Shown in pieces: positions 49,265 to 57,870 of a stretch of DNA of 64,000 nucleotides. The DNA comes from Streptococcus cristatus (GTDB lineage: Bacteria > Bacillota > Bacilli > Lactobacillales > Streptococcaceae). Made by a program: the position numbers and the translations under genes. The stretch's first letter is position 1, and each line of letters begins with the position of its first letter. A model generated the notes under the pieces. That model was not told the origin of the DNA and did not search any database. It was given only the letters and a program-made list of their open reading frames with translations. Where the stretch lies: assembly GCF_003943505.1 (NCBI RefSeq), contig NZ_RJPS01000008.1, positions 37,482 to 101,481 on the forward strand, in the 5' to 3' direction.

Positions 49265-52246
49265 ATGGGTAAGAATAATAAAGCAAAAGCAAAGGGGTTT
49301 AAGCGCGTTATATCGAAGTTTAAACGATTGGTGACGGAGGATGATAATTTTTATGATCCGGATGCAGCCATCTTAAAACCGATTAGCCGAAAACCCCAAG
49401 AGCAGAATCAGGTTGTGTTAGGTATTAATGAAGAATTAAAACCACAGACAGAACCGATTTCTATTATGGAAGACTTTGAGGATTTTCAAGCCAACAATAG
49501 CTTGGTAGTAGATGATCTGATAAAAAATGTCAGCCAAAGTTTATCAATGAGCGTTTCGACCTCAATGAGTTTGTCTGCTGAACATTTCGAGAGTGACTCT
49601 GTTTCAACAAGCGAGAGTTCTCTTCAAGATTCGCTGTGGGAGAATGATTCATTAGAGACTTATTCTTTAGACTCTTCTCACATTATCGATCAGTCAGATT
49701 CAGAATCTGAGCAGGCTCTTGAGGATGAATCTTTATCCGCTTCTATCAGTGCAAGCGAGAGCCTTTCCGAGTCTGAATACTGGAGTATTTTCGAATCTGA
49801 ATCCCTCAGCATATCAGAGTCGGATTCACTCTATGAGAGTGAATGGCTATCTGCTTCTATCAGTGCAAGCGAGAGTCTTTCCGAGTCTGAATACTGGAGT
49901 ATTTTCGAAACTGAGTCCTTCAGCATATCAGAGTCGGATTCGCTTTATGAGAGTGAGTGGTTATCCGCTTCTATTAGTGCCAGTGAGAGTCTTTCTGAGT
50001 CTGAATACTGGAGTATCTTTGAATCTGAATCTCTCAGCATATCAGAATCAGATTCACTTTATGAGAGTGAATGGCTATCCGCTTCTATCAGTACAAGTGA
50101 AAGTCTTTCCGAGTCTGAATACTGGAGTATCTTTGAATCTGAATCTCTCAGCATATCAGATTCAGATTCACTCTATGAGAGTGAGTGGTTATCCGCTTCT
50201 ATCAGTGCCAGCGAGAGCCTTTCCGAGTCGGCTTCTATCCTTCTTAGCGAATTCGTTTCAACTTCGGTAGCGGATAGTCAGTCAGTTTCTCTGTCAGAAT
50301 CCATTAGTGCTAGTCTGAGTTTTTCAGAATCTGAGTCTCTCAGTGCCTTAGAAGAGGCTTCTCTGAGTCTTTCAGATCCAGTTTATGAGGAGGAAGCTGA
50401 TTCATCTTCAGTAAACGAGAATAAGCCGGATACTTTCTTGATTTCTCTTAGCACTAGCCTGAGCCTCTCTACTTCTGAATGGTTGGCTCAGTCTGAGTTT
50501 ACTTCACTTAGCCTTTCGGCATCTGAATCTTTGAGCATCAGTCAGTCTCTCTCTTTGAGTGAAGCATTTTCTCAACTTCTTTTTGAATCTGAATCAGCCA
50601 AGGAGAGTCAGCAGCTATCAGAATCACTTAGCTATAGCCAGTCCCTTTCTCTTTCAGAATCTTTGAGTGAATGGACAGTAACTTCTCTCAGTCTCAGTGA
50701 GTCAATCTCTTTGAGCGAGTCAATTTCCCTGAGTGAGTCCATTGCCGAGTATACTTGGTTAAGTTCTTCATTGTCGGTTAGTGCCTCTGTTGCTCAATCC
50801 GAATTGGAAAGCCAATTGACATCAATTTCCGAGTCTATTAGTGTATCAGAATTTCTCAGTCAGAGTGTGAGCGTCTTCACTTCTTACAGCTTGAGTGAGT
50901 CAGTTTCCTTGAGTGAATCCGAAAGTCTCAGTGCGTCAAGCTCCTTCAGTTTGAGTGAGTCAACTTTCTTGAGTGAATCTGAAAGCCTTAGTCAGAGTCT
51001 CAGCCTTTCAGAATCCTTGAGCCAGAGTGTCAGCACTTCACTCTCTTTAAGCCTCAGTGAGTCAATTTCAGTCAGTCAATCTGAACAAGAGAGCCAGAGT
51101 CTTAGTGTGTCTGAATCCTTGAGTCATAGTGCAAGCATTTCGACTTCCTTTAGTTTGAGCGAATCACTTTCCGAGTATACTTGGCTCAGTTCGTCACTCT
51201 CAGTTAGTGCTTCTGTTGCCCAATCTGAATTGGAAAGCAAGTTAACATCGATTTCCGACTCTATTAGTCAGAGTGCTTCAATCTCTCTGAGTGTTTCAGA
51301 ATCTCTCAGCCAGAGTGCAAGCCTTTCAACTGCCTTTAGTTTAAGTGAATCAGTTTCCTTGAGTGAGTCTGAAAGCCTTCGTCAGAGCCTCAGTGTTTCA
51401 GAATCCTTGAGTCAAAGCCTGAGTGTTTCAAGCTCCTTGAGTTTGAGTGAGTCCGAAAGCCTTAGCCAGAGCCTCAGTATTTCAGAATCCTTGAGTCAAA
51501 GCCTGAGTGTTTCAAGCTCCTTGAGTTTGAGTGAGTCCGAAAGCCTTAGCCAGAGCCTCAGTATCTCTGAATCATTCAGTGAGAGTGCAAGCCTTTCAAC
51601 TTCTTTAAGTTTGAGTCAATCAATTTCAGAGTATAATTGGCTCAGTTCGTCACTCTCAGTTAGTGCTTCTGTTGCCCAATCTGCATATGAGAGCAAGTTA
51701 ATTTCAGTTTCAGAGTCGGCTAGTCAGAGCACTTCAACCTCTATCAGTCTTTCCGAATCTCTTAGTCATAGTGTCAGCATCTCAACTTCCTTTAGTTTGA
51801 GTGAGTCGATTTCCCTGAGTGAATCAGAGCAAATCAGTCAAAGTATTGTGAGAGTTTCCTTATCTGAGTTTTATAGTGTTTCAGTCTCAGAGTTGCTTTC
51901 TTACAGACAGAGTGTTTCAGAGTCTAAGTCAGTATCACATAGTTTACAAGTTTCAGAATCTCTGTCACTTAGCTTGTCTCGAACAGAATCAATGCTTCTT
52001 GCTTATCAACAAGAATCGCTTGATAGTATGAACCTTGCATCTCAGGAACTTTCAGAGGCAGTTGCACTATCTCAAGAAAGCTTGTCTGTTCAAGTCTCTA
52101 CAACTCCAAGCTTGAGCGTGACAGAACAAGAGGCATATCAGATGGTAAGACCAGGTTTACAGCCAATTTCTCCTGACTTAAAAAGTGTCGCTAGTACATT
52201 ATCTGGATTGGCTTCTATCGCTCAAAATAAGAAAGATCAGCGATAA
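49265..52246 (+). CDS. Serine-rich repeat protein without export or anchoring signals
   Basis: 993 residues. Residues 1-25 are basic and amphipathic ([13 protein letters not shown]), 26-95 are a unique segment, about 155-320 hold four and a half 38-residue repeats ([13 protein letters not shown] core), and about 330-940 hold degenerate SLSES/SLSQS repeats. The C-terminus ([20 protein letters not shown]...) has no LPxTG, no hydrophobic segment and no charged sorting tail. There is no signal peptide. The ATG at 49265 was chosen because the only other candidate (TTG 49208) lies inside the promoter spacer. It sits between secA2 and the terminator-gtfA segment. As GtfA/GtfB glycosylate Ser-rich repeats in the cytoplasm, it is a possible intracellular acceptor (inference). 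Not recognised from any described locus. Confidence 0.85.
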   Translation: MGKNNKAKAKGFKRVISKFKRLVTEDDNFYDPDAAILKPISRKPQEQNQVVLGINEELKPQTEPISIMEDFEDFQANNSLVVDDLIKNVSQSLSMSVSTSMSLSAEHFESDSVSTSESSLQDSLWENDSLETYSLDSSHIIDQSDSESEQALEDESLSASISASESLSESEYWSIFESESLSISESDSLYESEWLSASISASESLSESEYWSIFETESFSISESDSLYESEWLSASISASESLSESEYWSIFESESLSISESDSLYESEWLSASISTSESLSESEYWSIFESESLSISDSDSLYESEWLSASISASESLSESASILLSEFVSTSVADSQSVSLSESISASLSFSESESLSALEEASLSLSDPVYEEEADSSSVNENKPDTFLISLSTSLSLSTSEWLAQSEFTSLSLSASESLSISQSLSLSEAFSQLLFESESAKESQQLSESLSYSQSLSLSESLSEWTVTSLSLSESISLSESISLSESIAEYTWLSSSLSVSASVAQSELESQLTSISESISVSEFLSQSVSVFTSYSLSESVSLSESESLSASSSFSLSESTFLSESESLSQSLSLSESLSQSVSTSLSLSLSESISVSQSEQESQSLSVSESLSHSASISTSFSLSESLSEYTWLSSSLSVSASVAQSELESKLTSISDSISQSASISLSVSESLSQSASLSTAFSLSESVSLSESESLRQSLSVSESLSQSLSVSSSLSLSESESLSQSLSISESLSQSLSVSSSLSLSESESLSQSLSISESFSESASLSTSLSLSQSISEYNWLSSSLSVSASVAQSAYESKLISVSESASQSTSTSISLSESLSHSVSISTSFSLSESISLSESEQISQSIVRVSLSEFYSVSVSELLSYRQSVSESKSVSHSLQVSESLSLSLSRTESMLLAYQQESLDSMNLASQELSEAVALSQESLSVQVSTTPSLSVTEQEAYQMVRPGLQPISPDLKSVASTLSGLASIAQNKKDQR
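49739..50230 (+). repeat. 114-base in-frame tandem repeat array
   Basis: Four complete copies starting at 49739, 49853, 49967 and 50081 and a partial fifth at 50195. Each encodes 38 residues, with [10 protein letters not shown] and [12 protein letters not shown] segments. Copies are nearly identical at DNA level, which indicates recent expansion. Confidence 0.9.
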
Positions 52247-52309
52247 TTTTAAAGATACTAGAGGATGCAATAGTATCCACATATATTCACAAAATCAAAA
52301 GGAGTCATT

Positions 52310-53485
52310 ATGATTAGAAATACGATGCCCAACAGCAATAAAGGTTTGGGAACGACGGATGTATTACCAATTAGTGAACCACGTATAGGAGTACTGACAG
52401 GGGAAATCAACTACAAAAAAGTACCAATAGGTGCCTATGATCTTCTGGGACAATTTACTTTAGCGAGTCAACCGGATTATGTTAGTGATTTGAATATGAT
52501 TCAATCGATGGGCTTCAATGTTTACAGAATTTCTATCTCTTGGGCACGAATTTTCCCAACTGGAGAAGAAGCGCAGCCAAGTGAAGAAGGTTTGAAATAT
52601 TATGAAGCTATCATTGATCAAGTGTTGCAAAAGGACATTGAACCGATTGTAACTTTAAGTCATTTCGATCTTCCTCTCCACCTGTATGAAAAATACGGCG
52701 CGTGGAAGAGCCGCAAGATGATTGAACTTTATGAGCATTATACAGAAGCTGTTTTCAGACATTTTAAAGACAAGGTAAGATATTGGATTACCTTTAATGA
52801 ATTTAATATTTTACATCATTTACCATATCTTGGTGGCGGTCTGTCTTTTGAAGAGGGAGAAAATCGGAACCAACGAATCTGGCAGGCGGCTCACTATCAA
52901 TTGGTCGCTTCGGCACGTGCTGTTAAGCTTGGAAAGTCAATCAATCCAGAATTTCAATTTGGTGGCATGTTGGTAGTTAGTCGTAACTATAGTCAAAATC
53001 TAGATAGTGCGATTGATGCGATGGAAGCAGAAGTTAAGAACCGTGAAAACTATGTCTTTACAGATGTACAAGTTCGTGGTTCTTATCCAAACCATTTCTT
53101 GCGTCGTTTAGAACGTGAGCAGATTGCTTTGGATATTGAAAATGATGACTTCTTTGACTTACGAGTCGGAAAGGTTGATTTTGTTAGCTTTAGTTACCAT
53201 GCATCTAGTAATTCTCAAGAAGTCTTTATCAATAAATATGGCTATAATAATACCAATAAGAATCCAATTGATCCTGTAGGTCTTCGCCTAGCTATGAATA
53301 ATCTTTATGACCGCTATCAAAAGCCACTGTTTATTGTGGAAGATGATCTAGTATTGGATGAGTCAGACAGCCGATCAATAGAAGAGTTAAAAACGAATAT
53401 TCAAGAGATCGTTAAAACAGTAGAATATGATGGCGTTGAGCTTCTTGGTTATACACCTCTTAGCTGGGTAGATCTCAATTTCTAA
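52310..53485 (+). CDS. Truncated GH1-like (6-phospho-)beta-glucosidase relative
   Basis: 391 residues against about 470 for GH1 enzymes. Matches begin at the MGFNVYRISISWARIFPTG strand. The acid/base Glu164 (TFNEFN), HFDLPLHL, FVSFSYHASS and nucleophile Glu344 (FIVEDD, with Asp-Asp where enzymes have Asn-Gly) are visible. The N-terminal barrel strand with the QxEG sugar-binding motif is replaced by unrelated sequence (1-50), and the protein stops just after YTPLSWVDLN, so the usual C-terminal substrate loop is missing. I infer a non-enzymatic or altered protein. SD AAAGGAG. It is followed by a terminator. Confidence 0.85.
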   Translation: MIRNTMPNSNKGLGTTDVLPISEPRIGVLTGEINYKKVPIGAYDLLGQFTLASQPDYVSDLNMIQSMGFNVYRISISWARIFPTGEEAQPSEEGLKYYEAIIDQVLQKDIEPIVTLSHFDLPLHLYEKYGAWKSRKMIELYEHYTEAVFRHFKDKVRYWITFNEFNILHHLPYLGGGLSFEEGENRNQRIWQAAHYQLVASARAVKLGKSINPEFQFGGMLVVSRNYSQNLDSAIDAMEAEVKNRENYVFTDVQVRGSYPNHFLRRLEREQIALDIENDDFFDLRVGKVDFVSFSYHASSNSQEVFINKYGYNNTNKNPIDPVGLRLAMNNLYDRYQKPLFIVEDDLVLDESDSRSIEELKTNIQEIVKTVEYDGVELLGYTPLSWVDLNF

Positions 53486-53518
53486 AATAGACGCTTTTAC
53501 ATTTAGTTACCTTTTATG

Positions 53519-53560
53519 AAATACCTGAATGGATTATAGGTCATCTATTCAGGTATTTTT
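53519..53560 (+). terminator. Terminator after the GH1-like gene
   Basis: AAATACCTGAAT (53519-53530) pairs perfectly with ATTCAGGTATTT (53547-53558), with a 16-base loop and T tract. Confidence 0.87.
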
Positions 53561-53716
53561 GTTTATAAAAGAATAAGGTTACAAAACTAAGAGAACCATG
53601 GAACTAGCAGGTGGATAGAATTTTATTTGCTCTTGTAGTATCCTGATTTTTTTGCTCGGAGACTTATAAAACAATGGTAATAAGCGTCATTTTATGCTAC
53701 AATTGATAAGATAGTA

Positions 53717-53722
53717 TATAAT
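53717..53722 (+). promoter_or_regulatory. -10 element of the DivIVA-like gene
   Basis: TATAAT (53717-53722), no good -35. With the upstream terminator at 53519, it implies a separate transcript for the DivIVA-like gene and gtfA-gtfB. Confidence 0.6.
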
Positions 53723-53751
53723 TAGAATAAATGAAGAATAGAGGGAGCAGA

Positions 53752-54600
53752 ATGAGACTTAAAAAGACCCTATTTGGTAACTATCGTGCCAAGGAAGTTG
53801 AAGAATACATTGAATCGTTAGAAGAAGGATTTGATAGTGAAATTCGTAAAAAGAATGAGAAAATTGAATCTTTACGTAAAAAAATTGATGCTTTAAAGAA
53901 CCAAGAAAGAGAAATCGGTGAAGCCGTTGTTTATGCTAAATCGCTGATTATTGAAGCACATGAAAAGGCAGAAAAAGAGGCTCAAGAGGTTCTAGAGAAA
54001 GCTCAGAAAGACTTCTTACAAGTAAGATCGTCTATCCTTGAAGAGATCGATGAATTGACGAAAAAACGTCTTGAAACGGAACAACTCTATAAGGCGCAAA
54101 AGGAAAAAATCAAGGAGCTTCTTAGTCAAATTGGTCAGATTCTAGACGAAGAAACTTTAGAGGGTCAAATTGACATCGCAAGTCTAATCGAGGAAGCTTC
54201 GGAAGACGACGAATTTGCAAGCATATTTGATACTCCTTTAGAGGAAGATGAAGCTACGCGTTTGTTTGATACACCTTTGGAAGAAGACGAGGCTCCAAAT
54301 GAGCAAGTTGAAGCTGAAAGTCTATTCGATGAAGCTTCTCTTGAAGCGCACGAAGAAGAAGTAAACGAATCAGATATTTTTGGTGAGGAAGAAGTCCCAG
54401 TAGAAATCTCTGCTCCACAAAAAGAAGTTGTGAATATTGAGCAAACATTTGCTAAGACAGGTACAGATAGCTCTGTTCCCGTTACTTACTTCACTTCTCC
54501 TGTCAAAAAGTCTAAAGACGAAGATAAAGAAAAAGGGAAAAAGAAGAAAGGAAAAATCATCAAACGCCTTTCAAGAATTAAAAAAGATAATCTTTTGTAA
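53752..54600 (+). CDS. DivIVA-like coiled-coil protein of the glycosylation locus
   Basis: 282 residues. The N-terminus MRLKKTLFGNYRAKEVEEYIE resembles the DivIVA membrane-binding turn plus EVEEFL motif seen at 27992. Coiled coil spans about 25-135. An acidic segment (150-235) contains a tandem FDTPLEEDEA repeat, and the last 35 residues are very basic (KGKKKKGKIIKRLSRIKK). An upstream in-frame ATG (53731) lies at the expected transcription start; the ATG at 53752 has SD GAGGGAG. It lies 14 bases before gtfA. The proposed role (positioning the accessory Sec/glycosylation apparatus) is inference. Confidence 0.82.
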   Translation: MRLKKTLFGNYRAKEVEEYIESLEEGFDSEIRKKNEKIESLRKKIDALKNQEREIGEAVVYAKSLIIEAHEKAEKEAQEVLEKAQKDFLQVRSSILEEIDELTKKRLETEQLYKAQKEKIKELLSQIGQILDEETLEGQIDIASLIEEASEDDEFASIFDTPLEEDEATRLFDTPLEEDEAPNEQVEAESLFDEASLEAHEEEVNESDIFGEEEVPVEISAPQKEVVNIEQTFAKTGTDSSVPVTYFTSPVKKSKDEDKEKGKKKKGKIIKRLSRIKKDNLL

Positions 54601-54614
54601 GAGGAACATGGTTT

Positions 54615-56144
54615 ATGACAATTTATAACATCAACCTAGGAATTGGTTGGGCAAGCAGCGGGGTTGAGTACGCACAAATTTATCGTGCAAAATTGCTTCG
54701 CAGTGTGGGCTTAGAGGCAAAATTCATCTTTATGGATTTTATTTCAGCCGATAATATTGAACATTTGACGAAGAATATCGGCTTTGAAGACTCTGAGGTC
54801 ATTTGGCTCTATCAGTATTTTACAGATGTTAAGATTGCTCCAACGACCTACACTCTGGCACATGTTTTAGCTAGTTTTGATAGAGAACCTATAGAAATCG
54901 TTCGTAATCCTGAGAATAAAACCTTTCGGATCCTGTTTGGAGATAATGATTTCGTAACGTGCTACTCATGCGATATGGATAATGAACTGATTGAGCGGGC
55001 AGAGATTGTTTCGCGTGGCTGTCTCATTCAGAAAGAATATTATACTTATACTAAAAACTTTATTGAGTATTATAGTCCTGTAGATGGTCGGGCTCGTCTC
55101 TATCAACGGACTTGGCTCAATGAAGACGGTAGTGTGGCTTACGAAGAGATTATCGATGAGGTAGACGGTAAGCAAGAAACGCAAGTTTATCGTTTTCCAG
55201 ATCAGGTCTTCTACTCCAAGCAGGAGTTTGTTGCTCATTTCATGAGAAGTTTGAAGTTGACAGATAAGGATTTACTGATTCTAGACCGAGAGACAGATAT
55301 TGGCCAGCCAATCTTCGCCAATAAGGGGGCTGCCAAACTAGCTGTTATCGTTCATGCAGACCACTTTAGTGAAAATCCTGCTGAGAAAGACTATATTTTG
55401 TGGAATAACTATTATGAGTATCAGTTTGAACATGCTGAAGAAGTGGACTATATCATCAACTCGACGGATGCTCAAACGGAGCTTCTGAAAGAGCAGTTTG
55501 CTCAATATACCGACATCAAGCCGAAGAATATTTTAACTATTCCTGTGGGTAGCTTGGATCAGCTGCGCCGACCAGAAGGTCAGCGGAAACCTTTTGGTTT
55601 GATGACAGCTTCTCGTTTGGCCAGTGAAAAGCATATCGATTGGCTAATTCACTCTGTAGTGAAGGCGCATGAGCAATTACCGGAAATCACCTTTGATATC
55701 TATGGCACCGGTGGTGAGGAAGCTATGTTGCGGAAGCTGATTGCGGATCTGCAAGCAGAAGATTATATTCGACTGATGGGGCATCATCATATGGCGGATA
55801 TTTACAAGAATTATTCTGCTTATCTAGCAGCATCGACAAGTGAAGGTTTTGGTCTGACTCTGTTGGAAGCAGTAGGTTCTGGCCTGCCTATCATTGGCTT
55901 TGATGTTCGTTATGGCAATCCGACCTTTATCCGCGATGGAGAAAATGGCTACCTGATTCCCAAGGCTCGTCCAGATGATCTAGATGCCATGACGACAGAG
56001 TATGCGGAAAAGATTGTTCAGCTATTAACTCAACACTCTCAAGAAGATTTGTCCCGTGTATCCTATGAGGTAGCTGAACCTTACCTTGATGAGCATATTG
56101 CCCAGCGCTGGTCTGATCTAGTTCGATCGGCTCAGACCAACTAA
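54615..56144 (+). CDS. gtfA: Serine-rich adhesin O-GlcNAc transferase, catalytic subunit GtfA
   Basis: 509 residues, GT4 of GT-B fold. MTIYNINLGIGWASSGVEYAQIYR is the GtfA N-terminus; the middle carries the GtfA-type insertion domain; KPFGLMTASRLASEKHIDWLI binds UDP-GlcNAc, and Glu410 and Glu418 form the Ex7E motif in SEGFGLTLLEAVGSG. With GtfB it adds the first GlcNAc to Ser/Thr of SRR regions in the cytoplasm. It follows the DivIVA-like gene closely and precedes gtfB by 30 bases. Confidence 0.96.
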   Translation: MTIYNINLGIGWASSGVEYAQIYRAKLLRSVGLEAKFIFMDFISADNIEHLTKNIGFEDSEVIWLYQYFTDVKIAPTTYTLAHVLASFDREPIEIVRNPENKTFRILFGDNDFVTCYSCDMDNELIERAEIVSRGCLIQKEYYTYTKNFIEYYSPVDGRARLYQRTWLNEDGSVAYEEIIDEVDGKQETQVYRFPDQVFYSKQEFVAHFMRSLKLTDKDLLILDRETDIGQPIFANKGAAKLAVIVHADHFSENPAEKDYILWNNYYEYQFEHAEEVDYIINSTDAQTELLKEQFAQYTDIKPKNILTIPVGSLDQLRRPEGQRKPFGLMTASRLASEKHIDWLIHSVVKAHEQLPEITFDIYGTGGEEAMLRKLIADLQAEDYIRLMGHHHMADIYKNYSAYLAASTSEGFGLTLLEAVGSGLPIIGFDVRYGNPTFIRDGENGYLIPKARPDDLDAMTTEYAEKIVQLLTQHSQEDLSRVSYEVAEPYLDEHIAQRWSDLVRSAQTN

Positions 56145-56174
56145 GTAGGATTCAGAAAGAAAGGCATAACCACT

Positions 56175-57503
56175 ATGATTTGTTTGTTTGACCGCTATGA
56201 TCAAGCAAGTTTTGATTTATTACGTTCATTAAAAGCAACAGGACTTGATTGTCCTGTTGTTGTTGTGCAAGACGATGGCTATCTTTCACCAGATGTCGAG
56301 TCTCCTTACAGTTATTTTACGGGAGATTTGGATACACCAGAAGGCCGTCCAATTTATTTTAATCTTGTCCCCAAACCGCACCTATGGGAGATTCGCTCCA
56401 GCAATGTAAATGGGGAAATCTTGGATATGGGCAAGAAGCGTGCCAATATTTTCTATCGCCAACCAACGCATGAAAGACGTGTTCGGGCTGTCGAATGGCT
56501 GGATACAGAGGGGCAGGTTCGAGCAGCAGATATCTACAATCGCAAAGGACGCCTTTTCGCACAAATAACCTACGATCAGACACAACGTCCGACCCATACT
56601 CGCTATTTTGACCAGAATGATGTCGTGGTGATTATGGAAAATCATCTGACTGGTGATATCATCTTGACACTTGAAGGAAAGCGTCACATCTTTAAATCCA
56701 AACAAGAATTTGTCGTCTTTTATCTGCAATATCGTGGATATGATACAGATCGTATTATTTATAATTCTCTAGCAACCCCCTTCTTGGTGGCCTACGCTCT
56801 TCGTCCTAAAAATGGTCGTGCAGAAGATGTTCTTTTCTGGCAAGAGCCTATCGGAGAAGCCCTACCTGGAAATATGAAAGTAGCTATGAAAATGCCTCAT
56901 CGCAATATCCGCATCGCTGTTCAGGACAGGCAGGTATATGAGAAAATTCAAAGCTTGGCAACACCGGAAGAAAAAGTCTATTTCCACAATCTTGGCTATA
57001 TTTATGATTACCAACGTCTTAATAATATGAATCCAGAAGCCTTGATTTTGACCAATAGTGATCAGCTTGAGCAAATAGAGCAGCTCTTGACTCAGCTACC
57101 AAATGTACATTTCCATATCGGAGCCATCACAGAAATGTCTGGCCATTTGATGGCGCTCAATCGTTATCCGAATGTTTCGCTTTATCCAAATGTTCGTCCG
57201 GCAAAGGTTGCAGAGCTTTTTGAGAGATGTGACTTGTATCTAGATATCAATATCAGCGATGAAATCCTCAATGCATGTCGCACAGCTTTTGAGAACAACA
57301 TGTTGATTCTCAGCTTCAAAAACACTTGTCATAGCCGTCGATTTATTGCGGATGATCACATTTACGCGCCAGAAAATGTCTCAACCATGGTGGATAAGAT
57401 TCAAAGTGTCCTTGCCCACTCATCAGAGATGGAAGCAGCACTTGCTAGACAGAAACAGGCTGCTAATCAGGCTAGTTTGGAGCAATATAAGGCCATTCTT
57501 TAA
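56175..57503 (+). CDS. gtfB: GtfA-stabilising glycosyltransferase subunit GtfB
   Basis: 442 residues, GtfB family, related to GtfA but without the Ex7E catalytic pair. MICLFDRYDQASFDLLRSLKATG begins the protein; the C-terminal domain has LTNSDQLEQIEQLLTQLPNVHFH and CDLYLDINIS. GtfB binds the acceptor serine-rich segments and stabilises GtfA. SD GAAAGAAAGG precedes it. Its C-terminal part is also found in the GT8 protein at 39983. Confidence 0.95.
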   Translation: MICLFDRYDQASFDLLRSLKATGLDCPVVVVQDDGYLSPDVESPYSYFTGDLDTPEGRPIYFNLVPKPHLWEIRSSNVNGEILDMGKKRANIFYRQPTHERRVRAVEWLDTEGQVRAADIYNRKGRLFAQITYDQTQRPTHTRYFDQNDVVVIMENHLTGDIILTLEGKRHIFKSKQEFVVFYLQYRGYDTDRIIYNSLATPFLVAYALRPKNGRAEDVLFWQEPIGEALPGNMKVAMKMPHRNIRIAVQDRQVYEKIQSLATPEEKVYFHNLGYIYDYQRLNNMNPEALILTNSDQLEQIEQLLTQLPNVHFHIGAITEMSGHLMALNRYPNVSLYPNVRPAKVAELFERCDLYLDINISDEILNACRTAFENNMLILSFKNTCHSRRFIADDHIYAPENVSTMVDKIQSVLAHSSEMEAALARQKQAANQASLEQYKAIL

Positions 57504-57573
57504 CCAGATACATGAGAACTTGCTTTCGATGAAGGCAAGTTCCTTTATGCAGATTTAGTAAGGGAGGATAATC

Positions 57574-57750
57574 ATGCCAGAGAAGAAAAAGGGAATTCTG
57601 CAGGAACATATCAACGAGCAACTAGATAATCGTAGAAGACCGTTGAAAAGGGAGAAGCAAGAGTTTAGTATGATTGCAGTGTTAGGTGGCATTCTCTTTC
57701 TTATCACCCTCTTGGTCACAATCATCATGCAGTTGGGACACTTTTTCTAG
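57574..57750 (+). CDS. asp4: Small single-span membrane protein, Asp4/SecE-like
   Basis: 58 residues. A basic, Gln/Arg-rich N-terminus (MPEKKKGILQEHINEQLDNR) precedes one membrane helix (about 33-55, MIAVLGGILFLITLLVTIIM). The topology resembles SecE, and in S. gordonii the small Asp4 (SecE-like) and Asp5 (SecG-like) proteins belong to the accessory translocon. SD AGGGAGG is 7 bases before the ATG. The gene is too short for standard ORF cut-offs. Family identity rests on topology and locus; sequence similarity could not be tested. Confidence 0.7.
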   Translation: MPEKKKGILQEHINEQLDNRRRPLKREKQEFSMIAVLGGILFLITLLVTIIMQLGHFF

Positions 57751-57787
57751 GATTTTTTCTGGATGGAGGAGGTCTCTGGAAAAGATG

Positions 57788-57819
57788 AACCTTGACGAGC
57801 AAATCGTCAAGGTTTTTTT
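57788..57819 (+). terminator. Terminator of the gtfA-gtfB-asp4 operon
   Basis: A perfect 11-bp stem (AACCTTGACGA at 57788-57798 with TCGTCAAGGTT at 57804-57814) with a 5-base loop and T run. Confidence 0.93.
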
Positions 57820-57870
57820 GCCTCTATCTAATTGAACTAGTGTGAAAGGGGGGAGTAGAGGTTCAAAAGA

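Noticed and set aside
49208..49265. TTG start at 49208 for the serine-rich protein
   Set aside because: It lies between the -35 and -10 of a consensus promoter and has no SD; the ATG at 49265 is downstream of the start point.
49719..50270. 183-codon plus-strand frame within the serine-repeat gene
   Set aside because: Alternative frame of the 114-base repeats; it exists because the repeat length is a multiple of three. No ribosome-binding site.
52310..53485. Calling the GH1-like gene a simple pseudogene
   Set aside because: It has a good SD, an uninterrupted frame, both catalytic glutamates and its own terminator; the missing ends are replaced by coherent sequence rather than by stops.
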